A stretch of 64,000 nucleotides of DNA from Sphingomonadales bacterium (GTDB taxonomy: Bacteria > Pseudomonadota > Alphaproteobacteria > Sphingomonadales > Sphingomonadaceae): the NCBI GenBank assembly GCA_004173185.1, contig SEFZ01000030.1, forward strand, positions 1 to 64,000, read 5' to 3'. Shown here piece after piece: positions 1-8,204 of the stretch; positions within the stretch are counted from its first letter, which is position 1, and the number at the start of each line of letters is the position of its first letter. The position numbers and the translations under genes are program-made. The notes under the pieces are model-generated. The model had not been told where the DNA came from, did not search any database, and saw nothing but the letters and a program-made list of their open reading frames with translations.

Positions 1-614
1 GCCTCGATCCTCGCATGATCCCCCGATCGCAGCACTTCGGGGATCGTGCGCCCTTCCCATTCAGCAGGTCGGGTATATTGCGGATATTCGAGAAGCCCCG
101 TTTCGAAGCTCTCGTCCATACCGCTAGAAGGCGCGCCCATTACTCCGGGAAGCAACCGAATGCAAGCATCCAGCAAGGTGAGCGCAGCCATCTCGCCGCC
201 GGACAGGATATAGTCGCCGATCGAGACCTGTTCGATGTCCCGCGCTTCCAGCACGCGCTCGTCAATCCCCTCGAACCGGCCGCACAGGATCGTGACGCCG
301 GGGCCGCTGGCGAGTTCACGCACACGGGCCTGGCTGAGCGTCTTGCCGCGCGGTGTCATCGCCAGCACCGGGCGGCCCCCAGCTGCGACACTATCGATCG
401 CAGCGGCGAGCACATCGGCGCGCATCACCATCCCCGCCCCGCCGCCTGCGGGTGTGTGATCCACGGACTTGTGCTTATCGGTCGCGAAGTCGCGGATCTG
501 GACGGCTTCGAGGCTCCATTTCCCCTCGCTCAGCGCACGCCCGGCGAGCGAAATGCCAAGCGGCCCGGGAAACATCTCGGGGTAAAGCGTTAGAACGGTT
601 GCGGCGAAGCCCAT
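1..614 (-). CDS. trmD: tRNA (guanine-N1)-methyltransferase TrmD, C-terminus cut by window edge
   Basis: TrmD methylates G37 at N1 in tRNAs that read CNN codons, using S-adenosylmethionine, and prevents +1 frameshifting. Reading from the ATG at 614, the protein starts MGFAATVLTLYPEMFPG and continues with family motifs such as ILCGRFEGIDERV and GDYILSGGE, which form the knotted SAM-binding fold. The frame is open to position 1, so about 200 residues are present and the C-terminal part lies outside. In many bacteria trmD follows rimM directly. Here four unrelated genes sit between them. The start is 36 bases from a divergent flavin reductase gene. Confidence 0.95.
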   Translation of the reverse strand, partial: MGFAATVLTLYPEMFPGPLGISLAGRALSEGKWSLEAVQIRDFATDKHKSVDHTPAGGGAGMVMRADVLAAAIDSVAAGGRPVLAMTPRGKTLSQARVRELASGPGVTILCGRFEGIDERVLEARDIEQVSIGDYILSGGEMAALTLLDACIRLLPGVMGAPSSGMDESFETGLLEYPQYTRPAEWEGRTIPEVLRSGDHARIE

Positions 615-650
615 TGGGGGCCTTTCGGCTGTGGGCGCAGGATTGGCAAG

Positions 651-1556
651 ATGGACGATTGCATCATCATCGGAGGCGGCCCCGCTGGGCTCACCGCCGC
701 GATCTATCTCGCGCGCTTCCATCTTAAGATCCGCATGTTCGATTGCGGATCGAGCCGCGCCGCGATGATCCCGCGCACGCACAACCATGCCGGGTTTCCC
801 GAAGGCATTTCTGGGAAGGATCTGCTCGCGCGGATGCTGGAGCAGGCCGAGCAGTATGGCGCGGTGCGCGAGGGGGCCGAGGTGACGGGTCTGCGGGCGA
901 TCGAGGATGGTTTCGGGGTGCGTGTCGGTGATCGCGAGCTTAGCGCCCGCGCGGTGCTGCTCGCCACTGGCGTGGTCAATAATCGCCCGGATATGCCCGC
1001 AGAACTGCACGATGAGGCACTCCAGCGCGGGCTGCTTCGTTACTGCCCGATCTGCGATGGCTATGAAGTGACCGACAAGAGGATCGCCGTGATCGGCACG
1101 GGCGGGCACGGATCGCGCGAGGCGCTGTTCCTGCGCGGCTACAGCGCCGATGTGACGCTGATCGCGCCGGATGCCGAGCACCAGATTGAGGAGGATCACG
1201 AAGGCGATCTGGACGCAGCCGGCATCCAGCGCGTCGATGGACCGTGTGGGTATTACGCGATTGAAGGCGACAAGATCGCGCTGGACACTGCAAAGGGCCG
1301 CCTGTCGTTCGACACGCTGTATCCGGCGTTAGGCTCGCGCATTCGCTCCCAGCTCGCCGTACAGGCCGGAGCCCGCGCCGCCGAGGACGGGTGCCTTGAG
1401 GTCGATGACCACCAACGCACGTCGATCCCGGGGCTGTTCGCGGCGGGCGATGTCGCCAAAGGGCTCGACCAGATCAGCCACGCCATGGGCGAAGCCGGCG
1501 TCGCCGCCACCACGATCCGCAACATGCTCGACGAGCAGCGACCGATACGGCGTTAA
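651..1556 (+). CDS. Thioredoxin-reductase-like NAD(P)/FAD-dependent oxidoreductase
   Basis: A 301-residue flavoprotein of the thioredoxin reductase fold. It has an N-terminal FAD-binding GGGPAG (residues 8-13), a CPICDG redox pair (C132, C135), a second dinucleotide motif GTGGHG near 149-154, and a C-terminal FAAGD motif. The family moves electrons from NAD(P)H through FAD to a disulfide or small acceptor. No thioredoxin gene adjoins, so the partner is unknown. It is divergent from trmD and convergent with the SRPBCC gene, the two stop codons overlapping by 4 bases. Which TrxB-like subfamily it belongs to cannot be told by eye; it could act on a ferredoxin or another small acceptor instead. 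Confidence 0.88.
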   Translation: MDDCIIIGGGPAGLTAAIYLARFHLKIRMFDCGSSRAAMIPRTHNHAGFPEGISGKDLLARMLEQAEQYGAVREGAEVTGLRAIEDGFGVRVGDRELSARAVLLATGVVNNRPDMPAELHDEALQRGLLRYCPICDGYEVTDKRIAVIGTGGHGSREALFLRGYSADVTLIAPDAEHQIEEDHEGDLDAAGIQRVDGPCGYYAIEGDKIALDTAKGRLSFDTLYPALGSRIRSQLAVQAGARAAEDGCLEVDDHQRTSIPGLFAAGDVAKGLDQISHAMGEAGVAATTIRNMLDEQRPIRR

Positions 1557-2053
1557 GCAGCGAGGAAGTCGACGAGCCTGTCGAAGCTGCCAGTCCAGCC
1601 GCCGGTCATCGATGCCATCATGCTCGCGAACTTGGCCTCTTCCTCGGCGGTGGCGCCGATCGGCGTCCAGCGCAGCGTGACCCGCGTGCCACCCTCGTCC
1701 TCGGCAAAGTCGACATCGGTGCGCATGACATGCGGCCAGACGTCGAAAAATGGTGCCTTGACGATGTTGGCATCGGCATCGGCGAAGCTCTGATCATAGA
1801 CCAGCCGATGCGGACGCATCACCTCATGATAGCGGACGAGATTATGCATCTCGGCGCCGTCCGCCGCGCGGTAATGCGAATGCAGCGTTTCGCCGGGCGC
1901 TATCCCGCCGCTCAACACCGTGACCTGCGAGCCCGTAGGCCCCGACCATTGCTCCATCTGCTTGGGATCGGCCCAGGCGTCGAACACCCGCTCGATCGGT
2001 GCGTTGAAACGGCGCTGGATCGTGAACACGGGCGTGGTGCGGGCGTCAGACAT
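1553..2053 (-). CDS. SRPBCC / AHSA1-type START-like domain protein
   Basis: A 166-residue protein beginning MSDARTTPVFTIQRRFNAP, followed by FDAWADPKQMEQWSGP, the classic opening of the AHSA1/SRPBCC family, whose helix-grip fold binds hydrophobic ligands. The start at 2053 lies inside the end of the ArsR gene (8-base overlap), which indicates co-translation. An in-frame ATG at 2065 is an alternative start. ArsR-SRPBCC pairs are common in alphaproteobacteria, where the ArsR-type protein is thought to control the pair. The ligand is unknown. Confidence 0.9.
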   Translation of the reverse strand: MSDARTTPVFTIQRRFNAPIERVFDAWADPKQMEQWSGPTGSQVTVLSGGIAPGETLHSHYRAADGAEMHNLVRYHEVMRPHRLVYDQSFADADANIVKAPFFDVWPHVMRTDVDFAEDEGGTRVTLRWTPIGATAEEEAKFASMMASMTGGWTGSFDRLVDFLAA

Positions 2054-2381
2054 TTGTCTCTCCATTGTCGAGTTTCGCAAGAAAAGCATCGAGCCGGTCG
2101 AACTTGGCGTCCCAATCGCCGCCGAGCATTTCCAGCCACTTGGCGGGCTCGGAAATGGCTTCACGCCTCAGTCGGCGCGGACGGGCCTTGGCCGCCTGCC
2201 CCGCCTCTATCAGCCCGGCGAGCTCCAGTACCTTGAGGTGCTTTGAGATCGCCGGTTGGCTCATCTGGAAAGGCATGCTGAGTTCGGCGACACTGGCCTC
2301 GCCCCGCGCCAGCCGGGCAAGGATCGCCCTCCGGGTGGGGTCGGCCAATGCAGCGAATTTGCGATTTAGCGACTCTTCCAT
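2046..2381 (-). CDS. ArsR-family winged-helix transcriptional regulator
   Basis: A 111-residue one-domain regulator starting MEESLNRKFAALADPTRRAIL, with recognition-helix region FQMSQPAISKHLKVLE. ArsR/SmtB proteins repress by binding palindromes at their own promoter and release DNA on binding a metal or other ligand. No cysteine metal site (ELCVC type) is visible, which fits the non-metal ArsR subgroup paired with SRPBCC proteins. I chose ATG 2381. A TTG at 2387 is in frame but would lie inside the operator-like repeat. The gene overlaps the SRPBCC gene downstream. Confidence 0.92.
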   Translation of the reverse strand: MEESLNRKFAALADPTRRAILARLARGEASVAELSMPFQMSQPAISKHLKVLELAGLIEAGQAAKARPRRLRREAISEPAKWLEMLGGDWDAKFDRLDAFLAKLDNGETNV

Positions 2382-2412
2382 AACCAAATGGTTATTATAA
2401 CCTATTGGTTAT
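2381..2412. promoter_or_regulatory. Tandem palindromic operator at the ArsR gene
   Basis: Two imperfect palindromes, AACCAAATGGTT (2383-2394) and AACCTATTGGTT (2399-2410), lie 16 bases apart centre to centre, abutting the ArsR start codon. The shared form is AACC-N4-GGTT. This AT-rich block stands out from the GC-rich surroundings and fills the gap between the ArsR and phosphoesterase genes. It is most simply the autoregulatory site of the ArsR-type repressor. Binding itself is inferred. Confidence 0.75.
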
Positions 2413-2413
2413 G

Positions 2414-3142
2414 TCAAACGGTCATGCGCCCTGTGCGAAGCCCCATGGCCCAGGCATGGAATCCCTCGCTGGCGGCCTTCGCGGCGGCAGCTTCGTGGTC
2501 GTAAGCCGTCGCGCGCATCGTCATCATGCCATCGTCGATCACCAAATAGCGCGCCGCCGGATCGCCATTTTCGACGCGATAGGGAAAGGGATGATCGTCG
2601 TCGAAGCCCTGCAACCCGACACTGCCGGGGTTGGCGACAACGCGGCCATCGCCAAGCTGCATCTGGCCGGCGACATGCGAGTGCCCGCAAAGCGTCAGCC
2701 GCTCGCTTACATCACCCAGTCGCTCGGCCACCTCAGCCTCACTCGCCCGGCGCAGGCCCTGCGGTTCAACCGTCTCGAGGAAATGCTCAACGTCGCTGCG
2801 CGGTGTGCCGTGGCACAGATGCACGCCGTCCAGCGTGCGCGCGGCGGGCAAACTCGCCATCCATTCGAGATGCCGCGCCGATAGCCGGGTGCGCGTAAAC
2901 GCATCGCTCTCGCCTGTCTTCCCGGCCGGAAGCGTCAGCACTTGCCGCTCGTGATTGCCCGCAATCGTCGGCCAATCCAGCGCCATCAGGAAATCGGCAG
3001 TCTCAGCCGGCCACAATGGTCCCGACAGGATATCGCCCAGATTCCAGAATTGCGTGCAGCCCTGCCCCTCCGCGTCGCGGAGCACCGCTTTCAGCGCGGG
3101 CAGATTGCCGTGAATGTCCGAAAGAACCGCAATGCGGCTCAT
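2414..3142 (-). CDS. Metallophosphoesterase family protein (YfcE/MJ0936-like)
   Basis: A 242-residue calcineurin-like phosphoesterase. The di-metal motifs are all visible: D-x-H in SDIHGN near residue 8, GD in WNLGDILSG, GNHE in the middle, and GHSH in LCGHSHVAG. The family hydrolyses phosphodiesters or phosphomonoesters with two divalent metals. The substrate cannot be read from the sequence. Its start overlaps the rimM stop by 4 bases, so it is co-translated with rimM, an unusual neighbour for a ribosome maturation factor. Confidence 0.9.
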   Translation of the reverse strand: MSRIAVLSDIHGNLPALKAVLRDAEGQGCTQFWNLGDILSGPLWPAETADFLMALDWPTIAGNHERQVLTLPAGKTGESDAFTRTRLSARHLEWMASLPAARTLDGVHLCHGTPRSDVEHFLETVEPQGLRRASEAEVAERLGDVSERLTLCGHSHVAGQMQLGDGRVVANPGSVGLQGFDDDHPFPYRVENGDPAARYLVIDDGMMTMRATAYDHEAAAAKAASEGFHAWAMGLRTGRMTV

Positions 3143-3630
3143 TCGACGAAGTCAGCCGATATCACCAGTCGCTCGGCATCCCATGAGGGCACTGCTTCGG
3201 GCTTCATCGGCACCATGAAGCGCTTGCCCGGCTTGTCGTCCGCGCTCGGGCGTTCGATCTCGAGCACGTCGCCCGCGCCGTAATTGTCGATGGCGATGAC
3301 CTTGCCCAGCGCATCCCCTTCCGAGGAAATCGCAGGCAGGCCCAGCAGATCGACATGATAATATTCGCCGTCCTCCAGAGGAGGCAGCGACGAACGCGGC
3401 ACCGTCAATTCGGTGCCGCGCATCGCTTCGGCCGCATTGCGGTCGGTCACTTCGGCAAAGCGCGTGATCGCGCCATTATTGCCGGGACGCAGAGATTTTA
3501 TCGTCAGCGCACCGCCATTGAAGCTTTTGTGCGGCGACAGGTCCTCCGCGAAGACCTTTAGACGGACCTCGCCCGTCACGCCGTGCGCACCAATGACGAC
3601 GGCAAGCGTGACGGGGCGGTCAACAGCCAA
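3139..3630 (-). CDS. rimM: 16S rRNA processing protein RimM
   Basis: A 163-residue ribosome maturation factor that helps assemble the 30S head and binds S19. The N-terminal RimM barrel is seen in VTLAVVIGAHGVTGEVRLKV, and the C-terminal PRC-barrel in EYYHVDLLGL and GAGDVLEI. It lies 3 bases after rpsP, as in most bacteria, and overlaps the next gene. Length is normal for the family. Confidence 0.95.
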   Translation of the reverse strand: MAVDRPVTLAVVIGAHGVTGEVRLKVFAEDLSPHKSFNGGALTIKSLRPGNNGAITRFAEVTDRNAAEAMRGTELTVPRSSLPPLEDGEYYHVDLLGLPAISSEGDALGKVIAIDNYGAGDVLEIERPSADDKPGKRFMVPMKPEAVPSWDAERLVISADFVE

Positions 3631-3633
3631 GGA

Positions 3634-4227
3634 TCAACCCTCAGCCTTTTCCTCGGTCGCGTCGGCAGCCGGAGCTTCCTCAGCGGCCGGTGCTGCTTCT
3701 TCAGCAACTGCTTCGGCAGCAGGAGCTTCTTCAGCAGCAGGCGCGGCTTCCGGGGTCGCTTCTTCAACTGCTTCAGCAGCGACTTCGACGGTCTCGGCCT
3801 GCTCGGCTTCGACTTCAGCGGCCGGAGCTTCCTCAACGACGGGCTCAGGTGCCGGTGCGGCTGCTGCCTCTGCGGCGGCTTCCTCGGCTGCCTTCAGCTT
3901 CTCGGCACGCTCTTCAGCGCGCTCGACGGCCTTCTCGCCGGGCTTGCCCTTGGTCGGGTTGCTCTTGGCTGCACGCTCCTTGACGCCCAGCACGTCGAGG
4001 AAACGAGCGACGCGGTCGGTCGGCTGCGCGCCCATCTGGAGCCAATATGCAGCGCGCTCGGTGTCGAGCTTCATGCGGTCTTCCGAATCCTTGGCGAGAA
4101 GCGGGTTATAGGTGCCGATCTTCTCGATGAACTTGCCGTCGCGCGGGCTGCGCGCATCGGCAACGACGATCCGGTAATACGGGCGCTTCTTCGAGCCACC
4201 GCGCGAAAGACGCATAGAGAGAGCCAT
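3634..4227 (-). CDS. rpsP: 30S ribosomal protein S16 with long Ala/Glu C-terminal tail
   Basis: Residues 1-85 are a normal S16 (MALSMRLSRGGSKKRPYYRI, then DGKFIEKIGTYNPLL), a primary 16S rRNA binder needed for 30S assembly. The remaining roughly 110 residues are a low-complexity Ala/Glu/Pro/Val tail with repeated EEAPAAE-like units, making 197 residues against about 80-90 in Escherichia coli. Tails of this kind occur in other alphaproteobacteria. It lies between ffh and rimM on the same strand. No frameshift is needed: the frame is open to TGA. Confidence 0.95.
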   Translation of the reverse strand: MALSMRLSRGGSKKRPYYRIVVADARSPRDGKFIEKIGTYNPLLAKDSEDRMKLDTERAAYWLQMGAQPTDRVARFLDVLGVKERAAKSNPTKGKPGEKAVERAEERAEKLKAAEEAAAEAAAAPAPEPVVEEAPAAEVEAEQAETVEVAAEAVEEATPEAAPAAEEAPAAEAVAEEAAPAAEEAPAADATEEKAEG

Positions 4228-4258
4228 GGGATATTCCTTCTTCGTATTTGAGTTTAAG

Positions 4259-5743
4259 TTATTTCTTTTTCAGCAAATCTTCAAAACCGGGGGGCAGGTT
4301 TGGCCCGCCTGGCAGGCCGGGCAGATTGCCGCCCATCTTGCCCATCATCTCGCCCATTCCGGGTCCGCCCAGGGCATTACCGATGCCGCCCATGCCGCCG
4401 CCGGGGCCGCCCTTGCCGAGCATGCCCAGCATGCCCTTCAATCCACCCATCTTCTTCAGCCGCTTCATCGCGGTCTGCATTTCCTGGTGCATCTTGAGCA
4501 GCTTGTTGACGTCCTGAACGGTAACGCCGCTGCCCTTGGCGATGCGGATCTTGCGCTTGGCATTGAGCAGTTCGGGCTTGGTGCGCTCTTTCGGCGTCAT
4601 CGACGTGATCATCGCGTCCATGCGCACCAGGATGCGGTCGTCCATCCCGCTGCTGTTCATCGCCTGCTGGGCCTTCTTCATGCCCGGGATCATGCCGGCC
4701 AGCGCACCGATGCCGCCCATCTTGCGCATCTGCGCGAGCTGGCTGCGCAGGTCGTTCATGTCGAACTGACCCTTCGACAGCCGTGCCTGCATCCGTTCGG
4801 CTTCGTCGGCGTCGATCGCCTCGGCGGCCTTTTCGACCAGCGAGACGACGTCGCCCATGCCCAGGATGCGGCCTGCAACGCGCTTCGGGTGGAACGGCTC
4901 GATCGCGTCGAGCTTCTCGCCCATGCCGGCGAACTTGATCGGCTTGCCGGTAACGGCGCGCATCGACAGCGCCGCGCCACCGCGCGCATCGCCGTCCATG
5001 CGGGTCAGGATCACGCCGGTAAGCGGAACCTGCTCGCTAAAGCTCTTGGCGACGTTGACGGCGTCCTGGCCGGTCAGGCTATCGACGACGAGCAGGATTT
5101 CGGCCGGGGTGGCGATATCCGCCACGGCCTTCATCTCGTCCATCAGAGCCTGATCGACGTGGAGACGGCCCGCAGTATCGAGCATCAGCACGTCGAAGCC
5201 CTGCAGCTTCGCCGAGCTCATCGCGCGGCGTGCGATCTCAACCGGCTGCTGGCCCGCGACGATCGGCAGCGTGATCGTCTCGGTCTGGGTGCCGAGGACC
5301 GCCAACTGCTCCTGCGCGGCCGGGCGATTGACGTCGAGCGACGCCATCATGACCTTCTTGCCGTCCTTCTTCAGGAGCTTGGCAAGCTTGGCGGTGGTGG
5401 TGGTCTTGCCCGAGCCCTGAAGACCGACGAGCATGATGACGGCAGGCGGCGTAACACCGAGTTCCAGCTCGGCAGTATCGCTGCCCAGCATGTCGATCAG
5501 CGCGTCATGGACGATCTTTACGACCTGCTGCCCGGGCGTAACCGAACGCAGCACATTCTGGCCCACCGCCTGTTCGGTCACCTTCTCGACGAAGTCGCGC
5601 GCCACCGGAAGCGCGACATCGGCCTCCAGCAATGCGATTCGAACTTCGCGCATCGCGGTGCGCACATCGGTTTCAGAGAGCGCGCCACGGCCGCGCAGGC
5701 GCTCGAAAACGCCGCCTAACCGATCGCTTAAACTCTCGAACAT
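4259..5743 (-). CDS. ffh: Signal recognition particle protein Ffh
   Basis: A 494-residue SRP54 GTPase that binds 4.5S RNA and signal sequences and docks with FtsY. The N domain begins MFESLSDRLGGVFERL. The G domain has GLQGSGKTTTTAK (about 107-119), DTAGRLHVD and TRMDGDARGG. The C-terminal M domain is Met/Gly rich and ends DLLKKK. I chose ATG 5743 because the family starts at MFES. The partners ftsY (9.6 kb) and the 4.5S RNA gene (35.2 kb) are also in this window. Confidence 0.96.
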   Translation of the reverse strand: MFESLSDRLGGVFERLRGRGALSETDVRTAMREVRIALLEADVALPVARDFVEKVTEQAVGQNVLRSVTPGQQVVKIVHDALIDMLGSDTAELELGVTPPAVIMLVGLQGSGKTTTTAKLAKLLKKDGKKVMMASLDVNRPAAQEQLAVLGTQTETITLPIVAGQQPVEIARRAMSSAKLQGFDVLMLDTAGRLHVDQALMDEMKAVADIATPAEILLVVDSLTGQDAVNVAKSFSEQVPLTGVILTRMDGDARGGAALSMRAVTGKPIKFAGMGEKLDAIEPFHPKRVAGRILGMGDVVSLVEKAAEAIDADEAERMQARLSKGQFDMNDLRSQLAQMRKMGGIGALAGMIPGMKKAQQAMNSSGMDDRILVRMDAMITSMTPKERTKPELLNAKRKIRIAKGSGVTVQDVNKLLKMHQEMQTAMKRLKKMGGLKGMLGMLGKGGPGGGMGGIGNALGGPGMGEMMGKMGGNLPGLPGGPNLPPGFEDLLKKK

Positions 5744-6011
5744 AAGACCAAAATCACTCCAGTTTTCGTGCCATTCGCGCCAAACGCAAAGCGAGCCGGC
5801 GGACGAAACCTCGTCGGCCGGCCTGCACCCGTAGGCGCTGATGCGTCTCGCGTTCCTGAGAACGGATGGGCGGTCACATAAACGCAGCAAACGTGAAACG
5901 CAACCGCCCGGCACTTTCAGCGCGGCATGTCCAAAGCGTTTCCCGCTTTAACGCGATCTACACCCTCCACATGGCAAACCCTCCCGTCGATCAAAGGGAG
6001 TGTGTCCCGGC

Positions 6012-7655
6012 ATGTCGCTGGATCACGAGGGCAATAACATCGGAGACCGCACCCCGCGGCCGAATCTGCTGTCTGGCGCAATCAGCGTCGCGGCGATTCT
6101 GCTGTTCGTGGGTACGGGCAGCTCGGTCTTGTCCAAAACCCTCCAGCATTATTTCGAAGGCGGCGAGCCCGCCGATCGCACCCTCGTCATCGCGCTTTTG
6201 CTCAACGTTGCGCTGATCCTGTTCGGCTGGCGTCGGCATGCCGAGCTTAGCCAGGAAGTGCGCATCCGCACCGTGGCCGAGGAACGCGCTCATGCGCTTG
6301 CCGCTCGCGATCCGCTGACCGGTTTCCTCAATCGCCGTTCGATCTCCGAAGAAGGCGCGGCGATGTTCGTCCGCGCCACGCGCCGCCGCAAGGCGATGGC
6401 GATGCTGATGCTCGATCTCGATCACTTCAAAACGGTCAACGATATGCACGGCCATGCGGTGGGCGATGCCCTGCTCCGCGCAGTCGCTGCCGAAGTTGCC
6501 GCAGTGATGCCGCCGATCGCGCTCACCGCGAGGCTGGGCGGCGACGAATTCTCGTGCGGCTTCCTGTTCGATCCCGCCGAGCCGAGCTTTGTCGAGCGCA
6601 TCGCCGAAAAGCTAGTCAGCCGGATGGCCCAGCCGTTCGAGGCAGAGGGCCTGCGCCTCCACATCTCCTGCTCGCTTGGCGTTGCCCGTTCGGACTTTGA
6701 TTGCGCCAGCATCGATGCGCTGATGCGCTCGGCCGATATCGCGATGTATTCGGCCAAGAAATCGGGCCGCAACCGCTATGCTTGGTTCGATCATTCGATG
6801 GAGCGCGAGCTTCAGGTGCGCAACGAACTCGAAAGCGGCCTTCGCACCGCGATCCCGCGCGGCGAGATCGTCCCCTATTTCGAACAACAGGTCGATCTGT
6901 CGACCGGCCGCCTCCACGGCTTCGAAGTGCTTGCGCGCTGGGAGCATCCGGTGCGCGGGCTGATCTCGCCCGATCTCTTCATCCCGATCGCCGAGGAAAC
7001 CGGCATGATCGCGGATCTGTCGCTCTCGATCATGCGTCAGGCCTTTCTCGCCGCACGCGATTGGGATCCGTCGCTAAGCCTGTCGATCAACATCTCGCCT
7101 TCGCAGCTGCGCGATGCGTGGCTGGCGCAGAAGATCATTAAGGTGCTGACCGAGACCGGATTCCCGGCCAACCGTCTCGAAGTCGAGATCACCGAAAGCT
7201 CGCTGTTCGATAATCTGGCGCTGGCACAATCGATCGTCGGCAGCCTCAAGAATCAGGGTGTCCGGCTCGCGCTCGACGATTTCGGTACCGGCTATTCGTC
7301 GCTGGCGCACCTGCGCGCGCTGCCGTTCGATCGTATCAAGATCGACAAGAGCTTCGTCATGTCGCTGATCGACAATGCCGATTCCGCTGCGATCGTGAAC
7401 GCCATTGTCGGGCTGGGTGAGAGCCTCAACCTGCCGATCACCGCCGAAGGCGTCGAGACTGCCGAGATCGAGGAGCGCCTGCGCGCGCTCGGATGCGCCA
7501 AGTCACAGGGCTGGCTCTATGGCCGCCCGATGTCGGTCATCAATGTTCGCCGCTTGCTGGCCGAGCGCCGCCTGCTGCGGCAGCAACACGCACCCTTGCC
7601 GCTGGAACAACCGGTCGAGACCCCGGCGGCTACCAGCCAGCGTCTGGTTGGCTGA
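6012..7655 (+). CDS. Membrane-bound GGDEF-EAL cyclic-di-GMP protein
   Basis: A 547-residue protein with two predicted N-terminal membrane segments (residues about 22-42 and 57-73), a GGDEF domain with intact GGDEF at 176-180, and an EAL domain starting with EVL (about 305) and containing DDFGTGYSSL. GGDEF domains make and EAL domains break cyclic di-GMP. No RxxD inhibitory site is seen just before GGDEF. EVL for EAL is a frequent variant in active enzymes. I chose ATG 6012, preceded by AAAGGGAG; a GTG at 6000 is possible. The last 26 bases overlap the convergent DUF924 gene. Confidence 0.93.
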   Translation: MSLDHEGNNIGDRTPRPNLLSGAISVAAILLFVGTGSSVLSKTLQHYFEGGEPADRTLVIALLLNVALILFGWRRHAELSQEVRIRTVAEERAHALAARDPLTGFLNRRSISEEGAAMFVRATRRRKAMAMLMLDLDHFKTVNDMHGHAVGDALLRAVAAEVAAVMPPIALTARLGGDEFSCGFLFDPAEPSFVERIAEKLVSRMAQPFEAEGLRLHISCSLGVARSDFDCASIDALMRSADIAMYSAKKSGRNRYAWFDHSMERELQVRNELESGLRTAIPRGEIVPYFEQQVDLSTGRLHGFEVLARWEHPVRGLISPDLFIPIAEETGMIADLSLSIMRQAFLAARDWDPSLSLSINISPSQLRDAWLAQKIIKVLTETGFPANRLEVEITESSLFDNLALAQSIVGSLKNQGVRLALDDFGTGYSSLAHLRALPFDRIKIDKSFVMSLIDNADSAAIVNAIVGLGESLNLPITAEGVETAEIEERLRALGCAKSQGWLYGRPMSVINVRRLLAERRLLRQQHAPLPLEQPVETPAATSQRLVG

Positions 7656-8187
7656 GATATTCCTTCTCCAGCTCGGTCGATTCCCGGCCTAAAGCAGCAT
7701 TCCGCGTTGGAAACCGCCCGAAGCGAATGATCGCGTCAGCATGCTGGTGCGCGAAATCGAGCGATTGCTTGTCCCCCAGCGCTTCGAACTTGTCGATGCA
7801 CAGATCCTGCAGCCCTTCATCCTCGGCATGCATCAGCGGCATGAACAGGAATTGCTGGTGTTCGCCGGTCATCCCGCCGTCCCAGCCCTTGTCGATCGCC
7901 TCCAGCGTCATTTCCTGCGCAAGCTTGTCTGCGGCAAACGCCTCGCCCGATCCGCGAAAGATATTCCGGCTGAACTGATCGAGCACGATGATCGCGGCGA
8001 GCAACGTCTCGGGGGCATCGCGCCATCCCGCCGCTTTGCTCGCGAGCACCGTTTCGCGCAGCGCGCCGAAGCGCTCCTTGATCTCCGCATCCAGCCGCTC
8101 CGACTTCGCGAAATGCTGCTCGGGCGTCAGCGCGAACCAAAAGCCCAGCACTTCGCGGGCCCTTGCGTGGACATCGGCCACCTGCAT
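7630..8187 (-). CDS. DUF924 family protein
   Basis: A 185-residue soluble protein with the DUF924 hallmarks: VLGFWFALTPEQHFAK, IKERFG near the start, LDQFSRNIFRG in the middle and FLFMPLMHAE toward the end. The family is all-helical and TPR-like, of unknown function. ATG 8187 is used; a TTG at 8205 lies opposite the mtaB start. The C-terminus overlaps the end of the GGDEF-EAL gene. Confidence 0.88.
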   Translation of the reverse strand: MQVADVHARAREVLGFWFALTPEQHFAKSERLDAEIKERFGALRETVLASKAAGWRDAPETLLAAIIVLDQFSRNIFRGSGEAFAADKLAQEMTLEAIDKGWDGGMTGEHQQFLFMPLMHAEDEGLQDLCIDKFEALGDKQSLDFAHQHADAIIRFGRFPTRNAALGRESTELEKEYLSQPDAGW

Positions 8188-8204
8188 CCCTAGATCGTCG
8201 CTCA

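Noticed and set aside
4226..5719. Long His/Leu-rich frame on the plus strand opposite ffh
   Set aside because: It lies entirely opposite the well-conserved ffh frame, its composition is that of a GC-rich antisense shadow, and it has no recognisable domain or ribosome binding site.
5744..6011. Riboswitch or regulatory RNA in the gap between ffh and the GGDEF-EAL gene
   Set aside because: A GC-rich imperfect inverted repeat near 5794-5823 is present, but I could not match any known riboswitch core and saw no other conserved feature.
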